DNA of 64,000 bases from Streptomyces roseoviridis (GTDB lineage: Bacteria; Actinomycetota; Actinomycetes; Streptomycetales; Streptomycetaceae), in assembly GCF_039535235.1 (NCBI RefSeq), contig NZ_BAAAWU010000001.1:3844001-3908000 (forward strand), read 5' to 3'. The position numbers and the translations under genes are program-made. A model generated the notes under the pieces. That model did no database searches and was not told the DNA's origin. It saw nothing but the letters and a program-made list of their open reading frames with translations. Shown here one piece after another: positions 25,524 to 34,230 of this stretch; the stretch's first letter is position 1; each line of letters starts with the position of its first letter.

Positions 25524-27104
25524 TCAGCGGTGGCGGGAACCGAGCAGGGCGGCGGCGACGGCGGCCGGGATGAGGATCAGGAGCAGCGTCAGGACGGTCC
25601 CGAGCTGCGGGAGTTCGCGGTAGCGGCGGTGCAGGCGCGGCAGGAGTCCCTCGTCGCCGGCCGCCGCCGCGGGGGGCCGGGTGGCCGGCACCTGGGCCGG
25701 GACCTCGCCCGGTTCCTCGGCGACGGCGGCCGGCGGCCGCACTCCGGGCGGCCGCACCTCGCCGGGTGGGCGCACGGCGCTCGGCGGGCGGGCGACGCCG
25801 GGAGGCGGTACGGCCCCCGGAGGCGGTACGGCACCGGGCGGCGGTACGGCACCGGGCGGCGGGGCGGCCGGGGGCGGGGCCGCGCCCGGAGCCGTACCAC
25901 CGGTCAGGGCGCGCACGCCGGCCTCGGCCAGGGCGGCTGCCGCCGCCTCGGCCACCGCTGCGGCCGCCGCCGCGTCGGCGGCGACCTCCGCGGCGGAGAC
26001 GGGCGCGCCGGGAGGACCGACCGGCAGGGGGCCGAGACCGGGGGCCCCGGCACCGGCTCCGGCGGCACCCGCCGCCCCGGGCACACCGGCGGCTCCCGCA
26101 CCCGCAGCGCCTGCCCCCGGAGCCCCCGGAGCCCCTGGAGCACCCGGCGTCCCCGGCGTCCCCGGAGTCCCTGGAGCACCCGGCGTCCCCGGCGTCCCCG
26201 GAGTCCCTGGAGTACCCGGCGCCCCCGGCGTCCCCGGCGCTCCTGGGGACGCACCCGTCCCGCCCGGCCGCTCCGGCCGCACCGGACGCGCCCCCGGTAC
26301 GGCGTCCAGCCGGAACACCGCCGTGGCGCGGGCGGTGAGCGGCGGTGCCGGGACCCGCTCGCCGAGCTCCCCCACCGTCGTGACGCGGTCGCTGCCGGAG
26401 ACGAGCCCTTCGCTGCGGTAGGTCCCGGGCGGCCGCCGTACCGTCGCCGTGCAGTCGGCGGAGGCGCCGGGGGCGAGCGACGGCAGGGGCGCGGACCGCC
26501 GCACCCCGCACACGATCCCGCCCGGCACGGCGCCCAGGGGCGGGTCGGAGAGCCGGATCGCGTGGACGGGCCGGTTGCCCCGGTTGGTCACGGTGTAGCG
26601 CACGACCGCCTCCCCGGGGCCGGTCACGCGGACCGCCTCCGCCAGGGCGAGGGCACCGGCCACGCCCTCGTAACCGGAGCGCGCGGTGGCCGTGAGGCGC
26701 TTGCCGAGGGAGGGGACGTCACCGGTCGCGCGGGCCGTCGTGGTGTGCCGGCCGGGCAGGGCCGGGAAGCGGGCCGTGCACTGCACCGACGTGAGCGCCG
26801 CGAGCGGACCCGCCGGGCAGGTGACCCGGCCGCCCGGCACGCCGGGGTCGGTGACCCGTACCCGGTGGAGATCCGCCTCGCCCCGGTTGACCAGGCGGTA
26901 GCGCTTGACGACCACCGCGCCGACCCGCACGGCGGGCCACCCGGCGCGGACGGTGTTCACGGTGACGGTCAGCCCCAGGGCGCCGTCCCCGGCTCCGCCG
27001 GCCCGGGCGGGCGGAGCCGTCAGGGGCAGCAGCAGGGTCAGCAGGAGGGCCAGGAGCGCGGGCAGGAGCAGCAGCGGGGACAGCGGGGCGTGCCGCAGCC
27101 ACAT
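25524..27104 (-). CDS. Secreted/anchored DUF11-like protein with collagen-like repeat
   Basis: About 526 residues. A signal peptide or TM (LLLLPALLALLLTLLLPLTAPPARA) is followed by two Ig-like DUF11-type modules, about 40-140 and 145-270, with RYRLVNRGEADLHRVRVTD and RYTVTNRGNRPVHAIRLSD. Then comes a collagen-like stretch of about 14 GTP/GAP triplets, an Ala-rich segment, a PPPGAV repeat region and a C-terminal TM (LTLLLILIPAAVAAALL) with a short basic tail. The order suggests a surface stalk protein. I chose ATG 27104 because AGGAGG lies 8 nt upstream. GTG 27113 directly abuts the ribosome binding site and is unlikely. It is the first gene of a probable operon with the DUF4239 and LURP-one genes. 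Confidence 0.8.
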   Translation of the reverse strand: MWLRHAPLSPLLLLPALLALLLTLLLPLTAPPARAGGAGDGALGLTVTVNTVRAGWPAVRVGAVVVKRYRLVNRGEADLHRVRVTDPGVPGGRVTCPAGPLAALTSVQCTARFPALPGRHTTTARATGDVPSLGKRLTATARSGYEGVAGALALAEAVRVTGPGEAVVRYTVTNRGNRPVHAIRLSDPPLGAVPGGIVCGVRRSAPLPSLAPGASADCTATVRRPPGTYRSEGLVSGSDRVTTVGELGERVPAPPLTARATAVFRLDAVPGARPVRPERPGGTGASPGAPGTPGAPGTPGTPGTPGTPGAPGTPGTPGTPGAPGAPGAPGAGAAGAGAAGVPGAAGAAGAGAGAPGLGPLPVGPPGAPVSAAEVAADAAAAAAVAEAAAAALAEAGVRALTGGTAPGAAPPPAAPPPGAVPPPGAVPPPGAVPPPGVARPPSAVRPPGEVRPPGVRPPAAVAEEPGEVPAQVPATRPPAAAAGDEGLLPRLHRRYRELPQLGTVLTLLLILIPAAVAAALLGSRHR

Positions 27105-27400
27105 GACGGGCACCTCCTGGCGCTGGGACGGCCGTACCGCCGTCCGTCCGGCGGACCGGACGACCGGAGTGGCCGAAAAGTCGGATGATCGGTCCGTAGG
27201 TCATGCTCGCCATGCCACGGCCGCGTGCCCGGGGCAGGACACGCCTCACCCACCCCGCTCGGACCCCTGTTTCACCCGTACGCCGAACCGCGCGGCACCC
27301 TCAGCCAAGAACGACGACTCCGCGTCCCCACCCGCACCCGCGCCCCGTTCCTGCGGGAGTTCTCGGGAATCGCCGTGGTTGAGCGCGCCCAGTGAGGGCG
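27105..27400. other. Intergenic region without a recognisable gene
   Basis: 296 nt between the collagen-like protein gene and the next minus-strand gene. It holds an imperfect GC-rich inverted repeat (CGTCCG...CGGACG near 27140-27162). The plus-strand reading frames look like non-coding GC-rich sequence. No RNA gene or operator is recognised. Confidence 0.5.
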
Positions 27401-28117
27401 TCAGTCACCGACCTGGTGTTCCACGCGGTGGCGGATGTACTCGTCCGGATGGGACCGGGCTATCGCCACGGCAGCGTCCACCAGGTCGTGCAGTTCCGGC
27501 GGCCAAGCCGACTTCCGGAGCGGCAGGCCCGGCAGGATGCAGCGCCGGACGTCCAGGTGCTCGTTGCTCACGAACTCGCGCAGCGCGGCTTCGTACCACT
27601 CGGCCCTCACGGTCGCGGCGTCGTCGGGTTCCGCCGGACCGGTGGCTGCGGGATGCTCCGCCCGTACGGTGGGCATGCGCAGGGGCAGAGCCGACCAGTA
27701 CCAGGCATTCGCCGCGCCCGCCCGCTCAAGGTCCGTGCCGGCCCGCAGGTATCCAAGCAGCGAGGCCTGGACCCGCCTGTGCCCGAACGCGTTCAGCGCG
27801 GGTTCGAGGAACTGGCGGTTGAAGCTCGGATCGGGGTCGTGAACAGCTGCCTTGATCAGCGCCTGGAAGGACTCCTCGGAGAGGACCAGCTCCCGGCGGC
27901 AGGCCTTGTAGAGCGCCGTCCGAGCATGGTTCACCCAGGTTCGTGGATCGCCGGGCTGCGGCTCCCGAGCGACATCGAGCCCGAGGACCCGGACGACCTC
28001 CGCCACGCATCCGGCGAACACCTCCCTACGGTCCTCCACCGGCCCCGGCAGCGGCAGGAACCCGTGAACCGCCCGCGCCGTCTCGTCGGCAGTCTTCTCG
28101 TCCCCGTCCGCAGCCAA
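27401..28117 (-). CDS. Hypothetical helical (HEAT-like) protein
   Basis: A 238-residue soluble protein of unknown function. It is predicted to be mostly helical, with repeat-like helical hairpins (FNRQFLEPALNAFGHRRVQASL, with LLGYLRAGTDLERAGAANAWYW, then YEAALREFVSNEHLDVRRCILP). These recall HEAT/armadillo-type scaffold proteins found in many Streptomyces. The C-terminal HPDEYIRHRVEHQV also fits a HEAT repeat end. The start is TTG 28117, with a strong AGGAGG 7 nt upstream. It is divergent from the thioredoxin/NHL gene with a 74-nt gap. Confidence 0.6.
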   Translation of the reverse strand: MAADGDEKTADETARAVHGFLPLPGPVEDRREVFAGCVAEVVRVLGLDVAREPQPGDPRTWVNHARTALYKACRRELVLSEESFQALIKAAVHDPDPSFNRQFLEPALNAFGHRRVQASLLGYLRAGTDLERAGAANAWYWSALPLRMPTVRAEHPAATGPAEPDDAATVRAEWYEAALREFVSNEHLDVRRCILPGLPLRKSAWPPELHDLVDAAVAIARSHPDEYIRHRVEHQVGD

Positions 28118-28191
28118 CCCTCGGCCTCCTGTCGTAGGTCCTGCCGTACGCGTGTGACCCGACGTTCATACCAGGATGGCAAGCTTGAAGC

Positions 28192-30000
28192 ATGAACGAT
28201 GCCGCCCCGGCGCCCACCCCCGCGCCCGCGCCCCGCCGTGCCCGTGTCCGTGCCCCCGAGCTGATCGGCAAGGGCGGCTGGATCAATACCGGCGGGAAGG
28301 ACCTGAAGCTCGCCGACTTCCGAGGTCGCATATTGATCTTGGATTTCTGGACCTTCTGCTGCATCAACTGCCTGCACGTCCTCGACGAGCTGCGCGAACT
28401 GGAGGAGAAGCACCGCGACACCCTCGTGATCATCGGGGTGCACTCGCCGAAGTTCGTCCACGAGGCCGAGCACCAGGCCGTCGTCGACGCCGTCGAGCGC
28501 TACGAGGTCCACCACCCCGTCCTCGACGACCCGGAGCTCGCGACCTGGAAGCAGTACGCCGTACGGGCCTGGCCGACCCTCGTCGTCATCGACCCCGAGG
28601 GCTACGTCGTCGCCCAGCACGCGGGCGAAGGCCACGCCAACGCGATCCGGACCCTGGTCGAGGAGCTGGAGGCCGAGCACGAGGCGAAGGGCACGCTGCG
28701 CCGCGGCGACGGCCCGTACGTGCCGCCGGAGCCGGTCGCGACCGACCTGCGCTTCCCCGGCAAGGCGGTCCTGCTGCCGGGCGGCACCTTCCTGGTCTCG
28801 GACACCACCCGGCACCAGCTCGTCGAGCTGGCGGCGGACGGCGAGAGCGTGGTGCGGCGGATCGGCGGCGAGGGCGAGTTCCGCGAGCCGCAGGGCCTGG
28901 CCCTGCTGCCGGACGGGAAGGTCGTCGTCGCGGACACCGTGCACCACGCGCTGAAGCTGCTGGACCCCGAGACCGGAGCGGTCGAGCGGATCGCCGGCAC
29001 CGGCCGCCAGTGGTGGCAGGGCTCCCCCACCTCGGGACCGGCCCTGGAGGTCGACCTGTCCTCGCCGTGGGACGTCGCCTGGTGGCGGGGCAAGGTGTGG
29101 ATCGCCATGGCGGGCGTCCACCAGCTGTGGACGTACGACCCGGAGACGAAAACCGTCGAGGTCGCCGCCGGCACCACCAACGAGGGCCTGGTCGACGGGC
29201 CCGCCGCCGAGGCGTGGTTCGCGCAGCCGTCCGGGCTCGCCGCCACCGAGGACCGGCTGTGGATCGCCGACTCCGAGACCAGCGCCCTGCGCTGGATCGA
29301 CCCGGAGGGGACCGTCCACACCGCCGTCGGCACCGGCCTGTTCGACTTCGGCCACCGCGACGGCGAGGCCGGCCAGGCCCTGCTCCAGCACCCGCTGGGC
29401 GTCACCGCGCTGCCCGACGGCTCGGTCGCCGTCTCCGACACGTACAACCACGCGCTGCGCCGCTTCGACCCGGCGAGCGGCGAGGTCACCACCCTGGCGA
29501 CGGATCTGCGCGAGCCGAGCGACGCGGTCGTCGTCGGCGAGGACGTCGTGGTCGTCGAGTCGGCCCGGCACCGGCTCACCCGGCTGCGGCTGCCGGAGGA
29601 GGCCGTGCGGGTCGAGGCGGTCGCCCACCGCACCCGCCGCGAGGCCACCGAGGTCGCCCCGGGCCGCCTCCGCCTCGACGTGGTCTTCCAGGCCCCCAAG
29701 GGCCAGAAGCTGGACGACCGCTACGGCCCCTCGACCCGGCTCCTGGTCTCCTCGACCCCGCCGGAGCTGCTCCTCGCGGGCGAGGGCACGGGCACGGACC
29801 TGTTCCGCGAACTCGAACTGAACCCGGACCTCACCGAGGGCGTCCTGCACGTCTCGGCGATGGCCGCCTCCTGCGACGACGACCCGGCCAACGAGTACCC
29901 GGCCTGCCACGTCCACCAGCAGGACTGGGGCGTCCCGCTGAGGATCACCGAGGGCGGTGCGGCCCGCCTGCCGCTGATCCTCGCGGGCCTGGACGGCTGA
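28192..30000 (+). CDS. NHLRC2-like protein: thioredoxin-like domain plus NHL beta-propeller
   Basis: 602 residues. The N-terminal thioredoxin/TlpA-like domain (about 25-165) carries the CCINC motif at 56-60 (DFWTFCCINC), followed by the cis-Pro region (AWPTLVVIDPEG). A six-bladed NHL beta-propeller follows (about 185-500) with repeated units such as EPQGLALLPDGKVVVADT and HPLGVTALPDGSVAVSDT. A small C-terminal beta domain (about 510-600) ends the protein. This order matches animal NHLRC2, which also has CCINC. There is no signal peptide, so it is cytosolic. The bacterial role is unknown; a redox or scaffolding function is inferred. It converges with the aminopeptidase gene, 9 nt apart. Confidence 0.9.
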   Translation: MNDAAPAPTPAPAPRRARVRAPELIGKGGWINTGGKDLKLADFRGRILILDFWTFCCINCLHVLDELRELEEKHRDTLVIIGVHSPKFVHEAEHQAVVDAVERYEVHHPVLDDPELATWKQYAVRAWPTLVVIDPEGYVVAQHAGEGHANAIRTLVEELEAEHEAKGTLRRGDGPYVPPEPVATDLRFPGKAVLLPGGTFLVSDTTRHQLVELAADGESVVRRIGGEGEFREPQGLALLPDGKVVVADTVHHALKLLDPETGAVERIAGTGRQWWQGSPTSGPALEVDLSSPWDVAWWRGKVWIAMAGVHQLWTYDPETKTVEVAAGTTNEGLVDGPAAEAWFAQPSGLAATEDRLWIADSETSALRWIDPEGTVHTAVGTGLFDFGHRDGEAGQALLQHPLGVTALPDGSVAVSDTYNHALRRFDPASGEVTTLATDLREPSDAVVVGEDVVVVESARHRLTRLRLPEEAVRVEAVAHRTRREATEVAPGRLRLDVVFQAPKGQKLDDRYGPSTRLLVSSTPPELLLAGEGTGTDLFRELELNPDLTEGVLHVSAMAASCDDDPANEYPACHVHQQDWGVPLRITEGGAARLPLILAGLDG

Positions 30001-30009
30001 GCCGGCCGG

Positions 30010-31305
30010 TCAGCCCTCCAGGAAGGCGACCAGCGCGTTCGCGAGGTGGTGCGGGTCGTCGGATCCGCACAGTTCGCGGGCGCTGTGCATCGACAGGCAG
30101 GCCACGCCGATGTCGACCGTGGAGATGCCGTGGCGGGCGGCGGTGATCGGGCCGATCGTCGTCCCGCACGGCATGTCGTTGTTGGAGACGAACGACTGCC
30201 ACGGCACGCCCGCCTTCTCGCAGGCGGCGGCGAACACGGCCCGGCCGCTGCCGTCGGTGGCGTAGCGCTGGTTGACGTTCACCTTGAGGATCGGGCCGCC
30301 GTTGGGGCGCGGGTGGTGCGTCGGGTCGTGACGCTCGCTGTAGTTGGGGTGCACGGCGTGGCCGACGTCGGAGGACAGGCAGACCGAGCCGGCGAGGGCG
30401 CGGGCCTTGTCCTCGAAGCCGCCGCCGCGGGCGTAGACCGAGCGCTCCAGGACGGTGCCGAGCAGCGGGCCGTGGGCGCCGGTGTCGGCCTCGGAGCCGT
30501 TCTCCTCGTGGTCGAAGGCGGCGAGGACGGGGATGTACGGGAGGTCGTCGCCGTGCGCGGCGACGGCCGCGAGCGCGGCGGCGCAGGCGTGCACGGAGAT
30601 CAGGTTGTCCATGCGCGGGCCCGCCAGCAGCTCGCGGTCCCGGCCCAGGTAGGCGGGGGCCTCGACGGCGTGGACCATGAGGTCCCAGCCCGCCACGTCC
30701 TCGGCGTCGACGCCCGCCTCCTCGGCGACGAACGCGATCAGGTCGCCCTCGCGCACCTCGCCCAGGCCCCAGACCGGCTGCATGTGCCGCTGGCGCTCCA
30801 GCTTCATGCCCTCGTTGACCTGCCGGTCCAGGTGGATGGCGAGCTGCGGCACCCGCAGCAGCGGCCGGTCGACGTTCACCAGCGCGTGGCTGCCGTCCCG
30901 CAGCGTGAGCCGGCCGGCCAGGCCCAGGTCCCGGTCCAGCCAGCTGTTGAGCAGCGGCCCGCCGTAGATCTCGACCGCGACCTGGCGCCAGCCCTCGCGG
31001 CCGAAGTCCGGCTGCGGCTTCACCCGCAGGTTCGGGGAGTCGGTGTGGGCGCCCACGATCCGGAACGGGGTGTGCGGGGCGGCGCCCTCGGGCACGTACC
31101 AGGCGATGATCGCGCCGCCGCGCACCACGTACCGGCCGCCGGTCGTCCCGTCCCAGGCGTCGGTCTCCTCGACCCTGCGGAAGCCGGCCTTCTCCAGCCG
31201 CTCCGCCGTGTTCGCCACGACGTGGTACGGCGACGGCGAGGCGGCGAGGAAGGTCATGAGGTCATCGGTGTGGCCGCGGTCGAAGCGGGAGGCTGCGCTA
31301 CTCAT
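30010..31305 (-). CDS. M18-family aspartyl aminopeptidase
   Basis: A 431-residue cytosolic di-zinc aminopeptidase. M18 signatures are present: the first metal His in GAHTDSPNLRVKP, bridging Asp in GPRMDNLISVHA, catalytic Glu in FDHEENGSE, SSDVGHAVHPNY with metal Asp, the conserved DMPCGTTIGPI and the last metal His in CLSMHSARE. Length and motifs match bacterial M18 enzymes, which remove N-terminal Asp/Glu. I chose ATG 31305, with AAGGTGA upstream and the conserved start right after. A longer in-frame version runs through a proline/glycine-rich non-conserved leader. Confidence 0.94.
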   Translation of the reverse strand: MSSAASRFDRGHTDDLMTFLAASPSPYHVVANTAERLEKAGFRRVEETDAWDGTTGGRYVVRGGAIIAWYVPEGAAPHTPFRIVGAHTDSPNLRVKPQPDFGREGWRQVAVEIYGGPLLNSWLDRDLGLAGRLTLRDGSHALVNVDRPLLRVPQLAIHLDRQVNEGMKLERQRHMQPVWGLGEVREGDLIAFVAEEAGVDAEDVAGWDLMVHAVEAPAYLGRDRELLAGPRMDNLISVHACAAALAAVAAHGDDLPYIPVLAAFDHEENGSEADTGAHGPLLGTVLERSVYARGGGFEDKARALAGSVCLSSDVGHAVHPNYSERHDPTHHPRPNGGPILKVNVNQRYATDGSGRAVFAAACEKAGVPWQSFVSNNDMPCGTTIGPITAARHGISTVDIGVACLSMHSARELCGSDDPHHLANALVAFLEG

Positions 31306-31505
31306 GCCGTTCACCTTACGCAGGTACCGGCATGCGGACGGGGGGTATCCGCCTCCGGACGCCCCACCGCCCGTGACCGCCGGACGGGGGCCGCGCCCAC
31401 GACCCCCCTCGGGGTGCCCACGACCACCGGCGGTCGCCCGCCGAGGGCAGGACGGCCGCCCCGAGCACCCGCCGGTGCCCACGAGATCCGAGGCGAACCG
31501 AGCCA

Positions 31506-31554
31506 CAAAAGCAAACCAGAACGGCCCGCTCCCCTCCCCGGGAGCGAGCCGTTC
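31506..31554 (-). terminator. Terminator after the acyl-CoA dehydrogenase gene
   Basis: On the minus strand GAACGGCTCGCTCCC pairs with GGGGAGCGGGCCGTTC (one G-T or mismatch), followed by a T-rich tail (CTGGTTTGCTTTTG). It lies 34 nt after the acyl-CoA dehydrogenase stop. Confidence 0.85.
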
Positions 31555-31587
31555 CTCGCGCGGACGACGTCGCGTACCTGTGCGGTA

Positions 31588-33417
31588 CTAGAACGCGGCC
31601 TCGTCCAGGTCCATCAGCGAGCCGTCGACGTTCTCGGCGAGGACGCGCTCGGTGGAGACACCGGGCAGGACGTTCGCGGCGAAGAACTTCGCGGCGGCGA
31701 TCTTGCCCTGGTAGAAGGCGACGTCCTTGCCGGAGGCGCCGGCCGCCAGCTTCTCGGCGGCGACGGCCGCGCCGCGCAGCAGCAGGTAGCCGACGACGAC
31801 GTCACCGGAGGCCATGAGCAGGCGGGTGGTGTTGAGGCCGACCTTGTAGATGTTCTTGACGTCCTCGCCGGTGGCGGTGAGGTCGGTCAGCATGGCGCCG
31901 ACGATGCCCTCCAGGTCGACGGCGGCCTTGGCGAGCGCGTCGCGGGCGCCGGCCAGCTCGTCGCCGCCGGTGCCGAGGGCGAGGAACTTCTTGATCTCCT
32001 CGGCGAGCGCGTTCAGGGACGCGCCCTGGTCGCGGACGATCTTGCGGAAGAAGAAGTCCTGGCCCTGGATGGCCGTGGTGCCCTCGTAGAGGGTGTCGAT
32101 CTTGGCGTCGCGGATGTACTGCTCGATCGGGTACTCCTGCAGGAAGCCGGAGCCGCCGAAGGTCTGCAGCGACTGGGCGAGCTGCTCGTAGCCCTTCTCG
32201 GAGCCGTAGCCCTTCACGATCGGCAGGAGGAGGTCGTTCAGGCCGTGCAGGGCCTTGGCGTCCTCGCCGGCCGCCTCCTTGATCGCGATCTCGTCCTGGA
32301 TGGTGGCGGTGTAGAGGACGAGGGAGCGCATGCCCTCGGCGTACGCCTTCTGCGTCATCAGCGAGCGGCGGACGTCGGGGTGGTGCGTGATGGTGACCTT
32401 GGGGGCGGTCTTGTCCATGAAGTTCGCCAGGTCGGTGCCCTGGACGCGCTCCTTGGCGTACTCCAGGGCGTTGAGGTAGCCCGTGGAGAGGGTGGAGATC
32501 GCCTTCGTGCCGACCATCATGCGGGCGAACTCGATGATGAGGAACATCTGGCGGATGCCGTCGTGCTTGTCGCCGATCAGCCAGCCCTTGGCGGGGTGCT
32601 TGTCGCCGAAGGTCATCTCGCACGTGTTGGAGGCCTTGAGGCCCATCTTGTGCTCGACGTTGGTGGCGTAGACGCCGTTGCGGGCGCCGAGCTCGCCGGT
32701 CTCCCAGTCGAACTCGTACTTCGGGACGAGGAAGAGGGAGAGGCCCTTGGTGCCGGGGCCGGCGCCCTCGGGGCGGGCGAGGACGTAGTGGAGGATGTTC
32801 TCCTCCATGTCGTGCTCACCGGAGGTGATGAAGCGCTTGACGCCCTCGATGTGCCAGGAGCCGTCCTCCTGCTGGATGGCCTTGGTGCGGCCGGCGCCGA
32901 CGTCCGAGCCCGCGTCGGGCTCGGTGAGCACCATGGTGGAGCCCCAGCGCTTCTCGACGGCGATCTTGGCGATCTTCTTCTGCGCCTCGTTGCCCTCGGT
33001 GTAGAGGATGCCGGCGAAGGCCGGGCCGGAGGAGTACATCCAGATGGCCGGGTTCGAGCCGAGCAGCAGCTCCGCGTAGGCCCAGATGAGCGAGCGGGGG
33101 GAGACGGTGCCGCCGATCTCCTCCGGGATGCCCAGACGCCAGTACTCGGACTCCATGAAGGCGTTGTAGGAGTTCTTGAAGGACGCCGGGACCGGGGCCG
33201 TGTTGGTCTCCGGGTCGAAGACCGGCGGGTTGCGGTCGGCGTCGGCGAAGGACTCCGCGAGCTCGTTCTCGGCGAGGCGGCGGATCTCGTCGAGGATGCT
33301 CTTGGCGGTCTCGACGTCCATCTCCTCGAACGGACCGCTGCCGTACACCTTGTCGCGGCCGAGCACCTCGAAGAGGTTGAACTCGATGTCGCGGAGATTC
33401 GACTTGTAGTGCCCCAT
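31588..33417 (-). CDS. Large acyl-CoA dehydrogenase (FadE5/AcdB-type)
   Basis: A 609-residue FAD-dependent acyl-CoA dehydrogenase, longer than the about 380-residue classical type. It starts with MGHYKSNLRDIEFNLFEVLGR, which is typical of the about 600-residue actinobacterial subgroup. The middle beta domain shows TMVLTEPDAGSDVGAGRTKA and KRFITSGEHD for FAD/substrate contact. The C-terminal helical domain has YEGTTAIQGQDFFFRK, with Glu445 as the likely catalytic base. The last about 130 residues form the extra C-terminal helical domain. It catalyses the first step of beta-oxidation, probably on long chains. An operator-like dyad precedes it and a pirin gene lies 0.8 kb away. In S. ambofaciens a pirin has been reported to modulate an acyl-CoA dehydrogenase of this kind. 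Confidence 0.95.
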   Translation of the reverse strand: MGHYKSNLRDIEFNLFEVLGRDKVYGSGPFEEMDVETAKSILDEIRRLAENELAESFADADRNPPVFDPETNTAPVPASFKNSYNAFMESEYWRLGIPEEIGGTVSPRSLIWAYAELLLGSNPAIWMYSSGPAFAGILYTEGNEAQKKIAKIAVEKRWGSTMVLTEPDAGSDVGAGRTKAIQQEDGSWHIEGVKRFITSGEHDMEENILHYVLARPEGAGPGTKGLSLFLVPKYEFDWETGELGARNGVYATNVEHKMGLKASNTCEMTFGDKHPAKGWLIGDKHDGIRQMFLIIEFARMMVGTKAISTLSTGYLNALEYAKERVQGTDLANFMDKTAPKVTITHHPDVRRSLMTQKAYAEGMRSLVLYTATIQDEIAIKEAAGEDAKALHGLNDLLLPIVKGYGSEKGYEQLAQSLQTFGGSGFLQEYPIEQYIRDAKIDTLYEGTTAIQGQDFFFRKIVRDQGASLNALAEEIKKFLALGTGGDELAGARDALAKAAVDLEGIVGAMLTDLTATGEDVKNIYKVGLNTTRLLMASGDVVVGYLLLRGAAVAAEKLAAGASGKDVAFYQGKIAAAKFFAANVLPGVSTERVLAENVDGSLMDLDEAAF

Positions 33418-33454
33418 GGCGACGGCTCCGTAAAGGCTCGGGGAGGCGGATGTC

Positions 33455-33511
33455 TACCGGTGGCTACCCGTGAGTAGCCCACGCTCTCTACGATGATGCT
33501 ACCCACCGGTA
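33455..33511 (-). promoter_or_regulatory. Operator-like repeats upstream of acyl-CoA dehydrogenase gene
   Basis: TACCGGTGG (33455-33463) and its inverse CCACCGGTA (33503-33511) flank a second perfect dyad GGCTAC-CCGTGA-GTAGCC (33462-33479). Each outer arm continues into a related TA-C element, so two or three copies of a TACCGGTGG-TA-type site are present. Such dyads are typical of TetR-family fatty-acid degradation regulators. No TetR gene is adjacent. Confidence 0.6.
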
Positions 33512-33582
33512 ATAAGGGCAACCCCTATCCGGACATCTGTGACGCGGGACGCACCGCGACGGCCGCTCGATAGGCTGACCCC

Positions 33583-34107
33583 ATGTACGGCTACGAGCAG
33601 AATCCGGGTGCGCAGCAGCAGTACGGTCCCCCTCCGCAGGCGCAGTACGCGCAGGGGCAGCCCGGCATGCCGGGGCAGGGCGGCATGCAGGGCGGCATGC
33701 CGGGCGGCGGGTACGGACAGCAGCAGGCCCCGCTGTACCCGGAGCCGTCGCCGCCCTCGCTCGCCGACGCGGTGCGGGCCTTCACGACCGGCACGCTGTC
33801 CGCCGAGGACTTCCAGCAGATCTTCGCGACCTCGAAGGTCTACTGCCCGCGGGGCGACAACCCGGGCTTCCTGGCCCTGCACAACACCCAGCAGCCGGTG
33901 ATCCCCATGTTCACCTCGCTCAAGGAGCTGCGGCGGTACGCGGGCAAGGAGTCCAAGTACTTCGTGATCACGGGTGCGGAGGTGATCGACCTGCTGCCGA
34001 CCGGCTACGGCTTCGTCCTCGACATGGAGGGCGACCACCGGATGGTCTTCGACGCCAAGGCGGTGGAGCAGATGGTCGACTACGCGATGCGCCGGATGTA
34101 CGGCTGA
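33583..34107 (+). CDS. SseB-family protein with Gln/Gly-rich N-terminus
   Basis: 174 residues. Residues 1-55 are a Gln/Gly/Pro/Met-rich disordered leader (YEQNPGAQQQYG, then GMPGQGGMQGGMPGG). The rest is an SseB-like domain (SLADAVRAFTTGTLSAEDFQ, FLALHNTQQPVIPMFTSLKE, ITGAEVIDLLPTGYGFVLD). SseB domains are widespread in Streptomyces with no defined function, and some relate to secretion or enhanced serine sensitivity. The gene is probably leaderless: TAGGCT at 33571-33576 ends 6 nt before ATG 33583, and there is no Shine-Dalgarno. Confidence 0.85.
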   Translation: MYGYEQNPGAQQQYGPPPQAQYAQGQPGMPGQGGMQGGMPGGGYGQQQAPLYPEPSPPSLADAVRAFTTGTLSAEDFQQIFATSKVYCPRGDNPGFLALHNTQQPVIPMFTSLKELRRYAGKESKYFVITGAEVIDLLPTGYGFVLDMEGDHRMVFDAKAVEQMVDYAMRRMYG

Positions 34108-34230
34108 GGACGCGACGGCGGTGATGGGCGCCCGGGAGGGGAATTCCTCCCGGGCGCTCGGCGTTCCGGGTGGCAGGAAGTTCATTGTTCAACTAAAGTG
34201 GTCGTACAAGGTCGCACTAGGAGGTCCGTC

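Noticed and set aside
30046..33477. 1143-codon plus-strand open frame across the aminopeptidase and acyl-CoA dehydrogenase genes
   Set aside because: It spans two clear minus-strand genes and an intergenic terminator; the sequence is Val/Ala/Gly/Arg/Asp filler with no motif.
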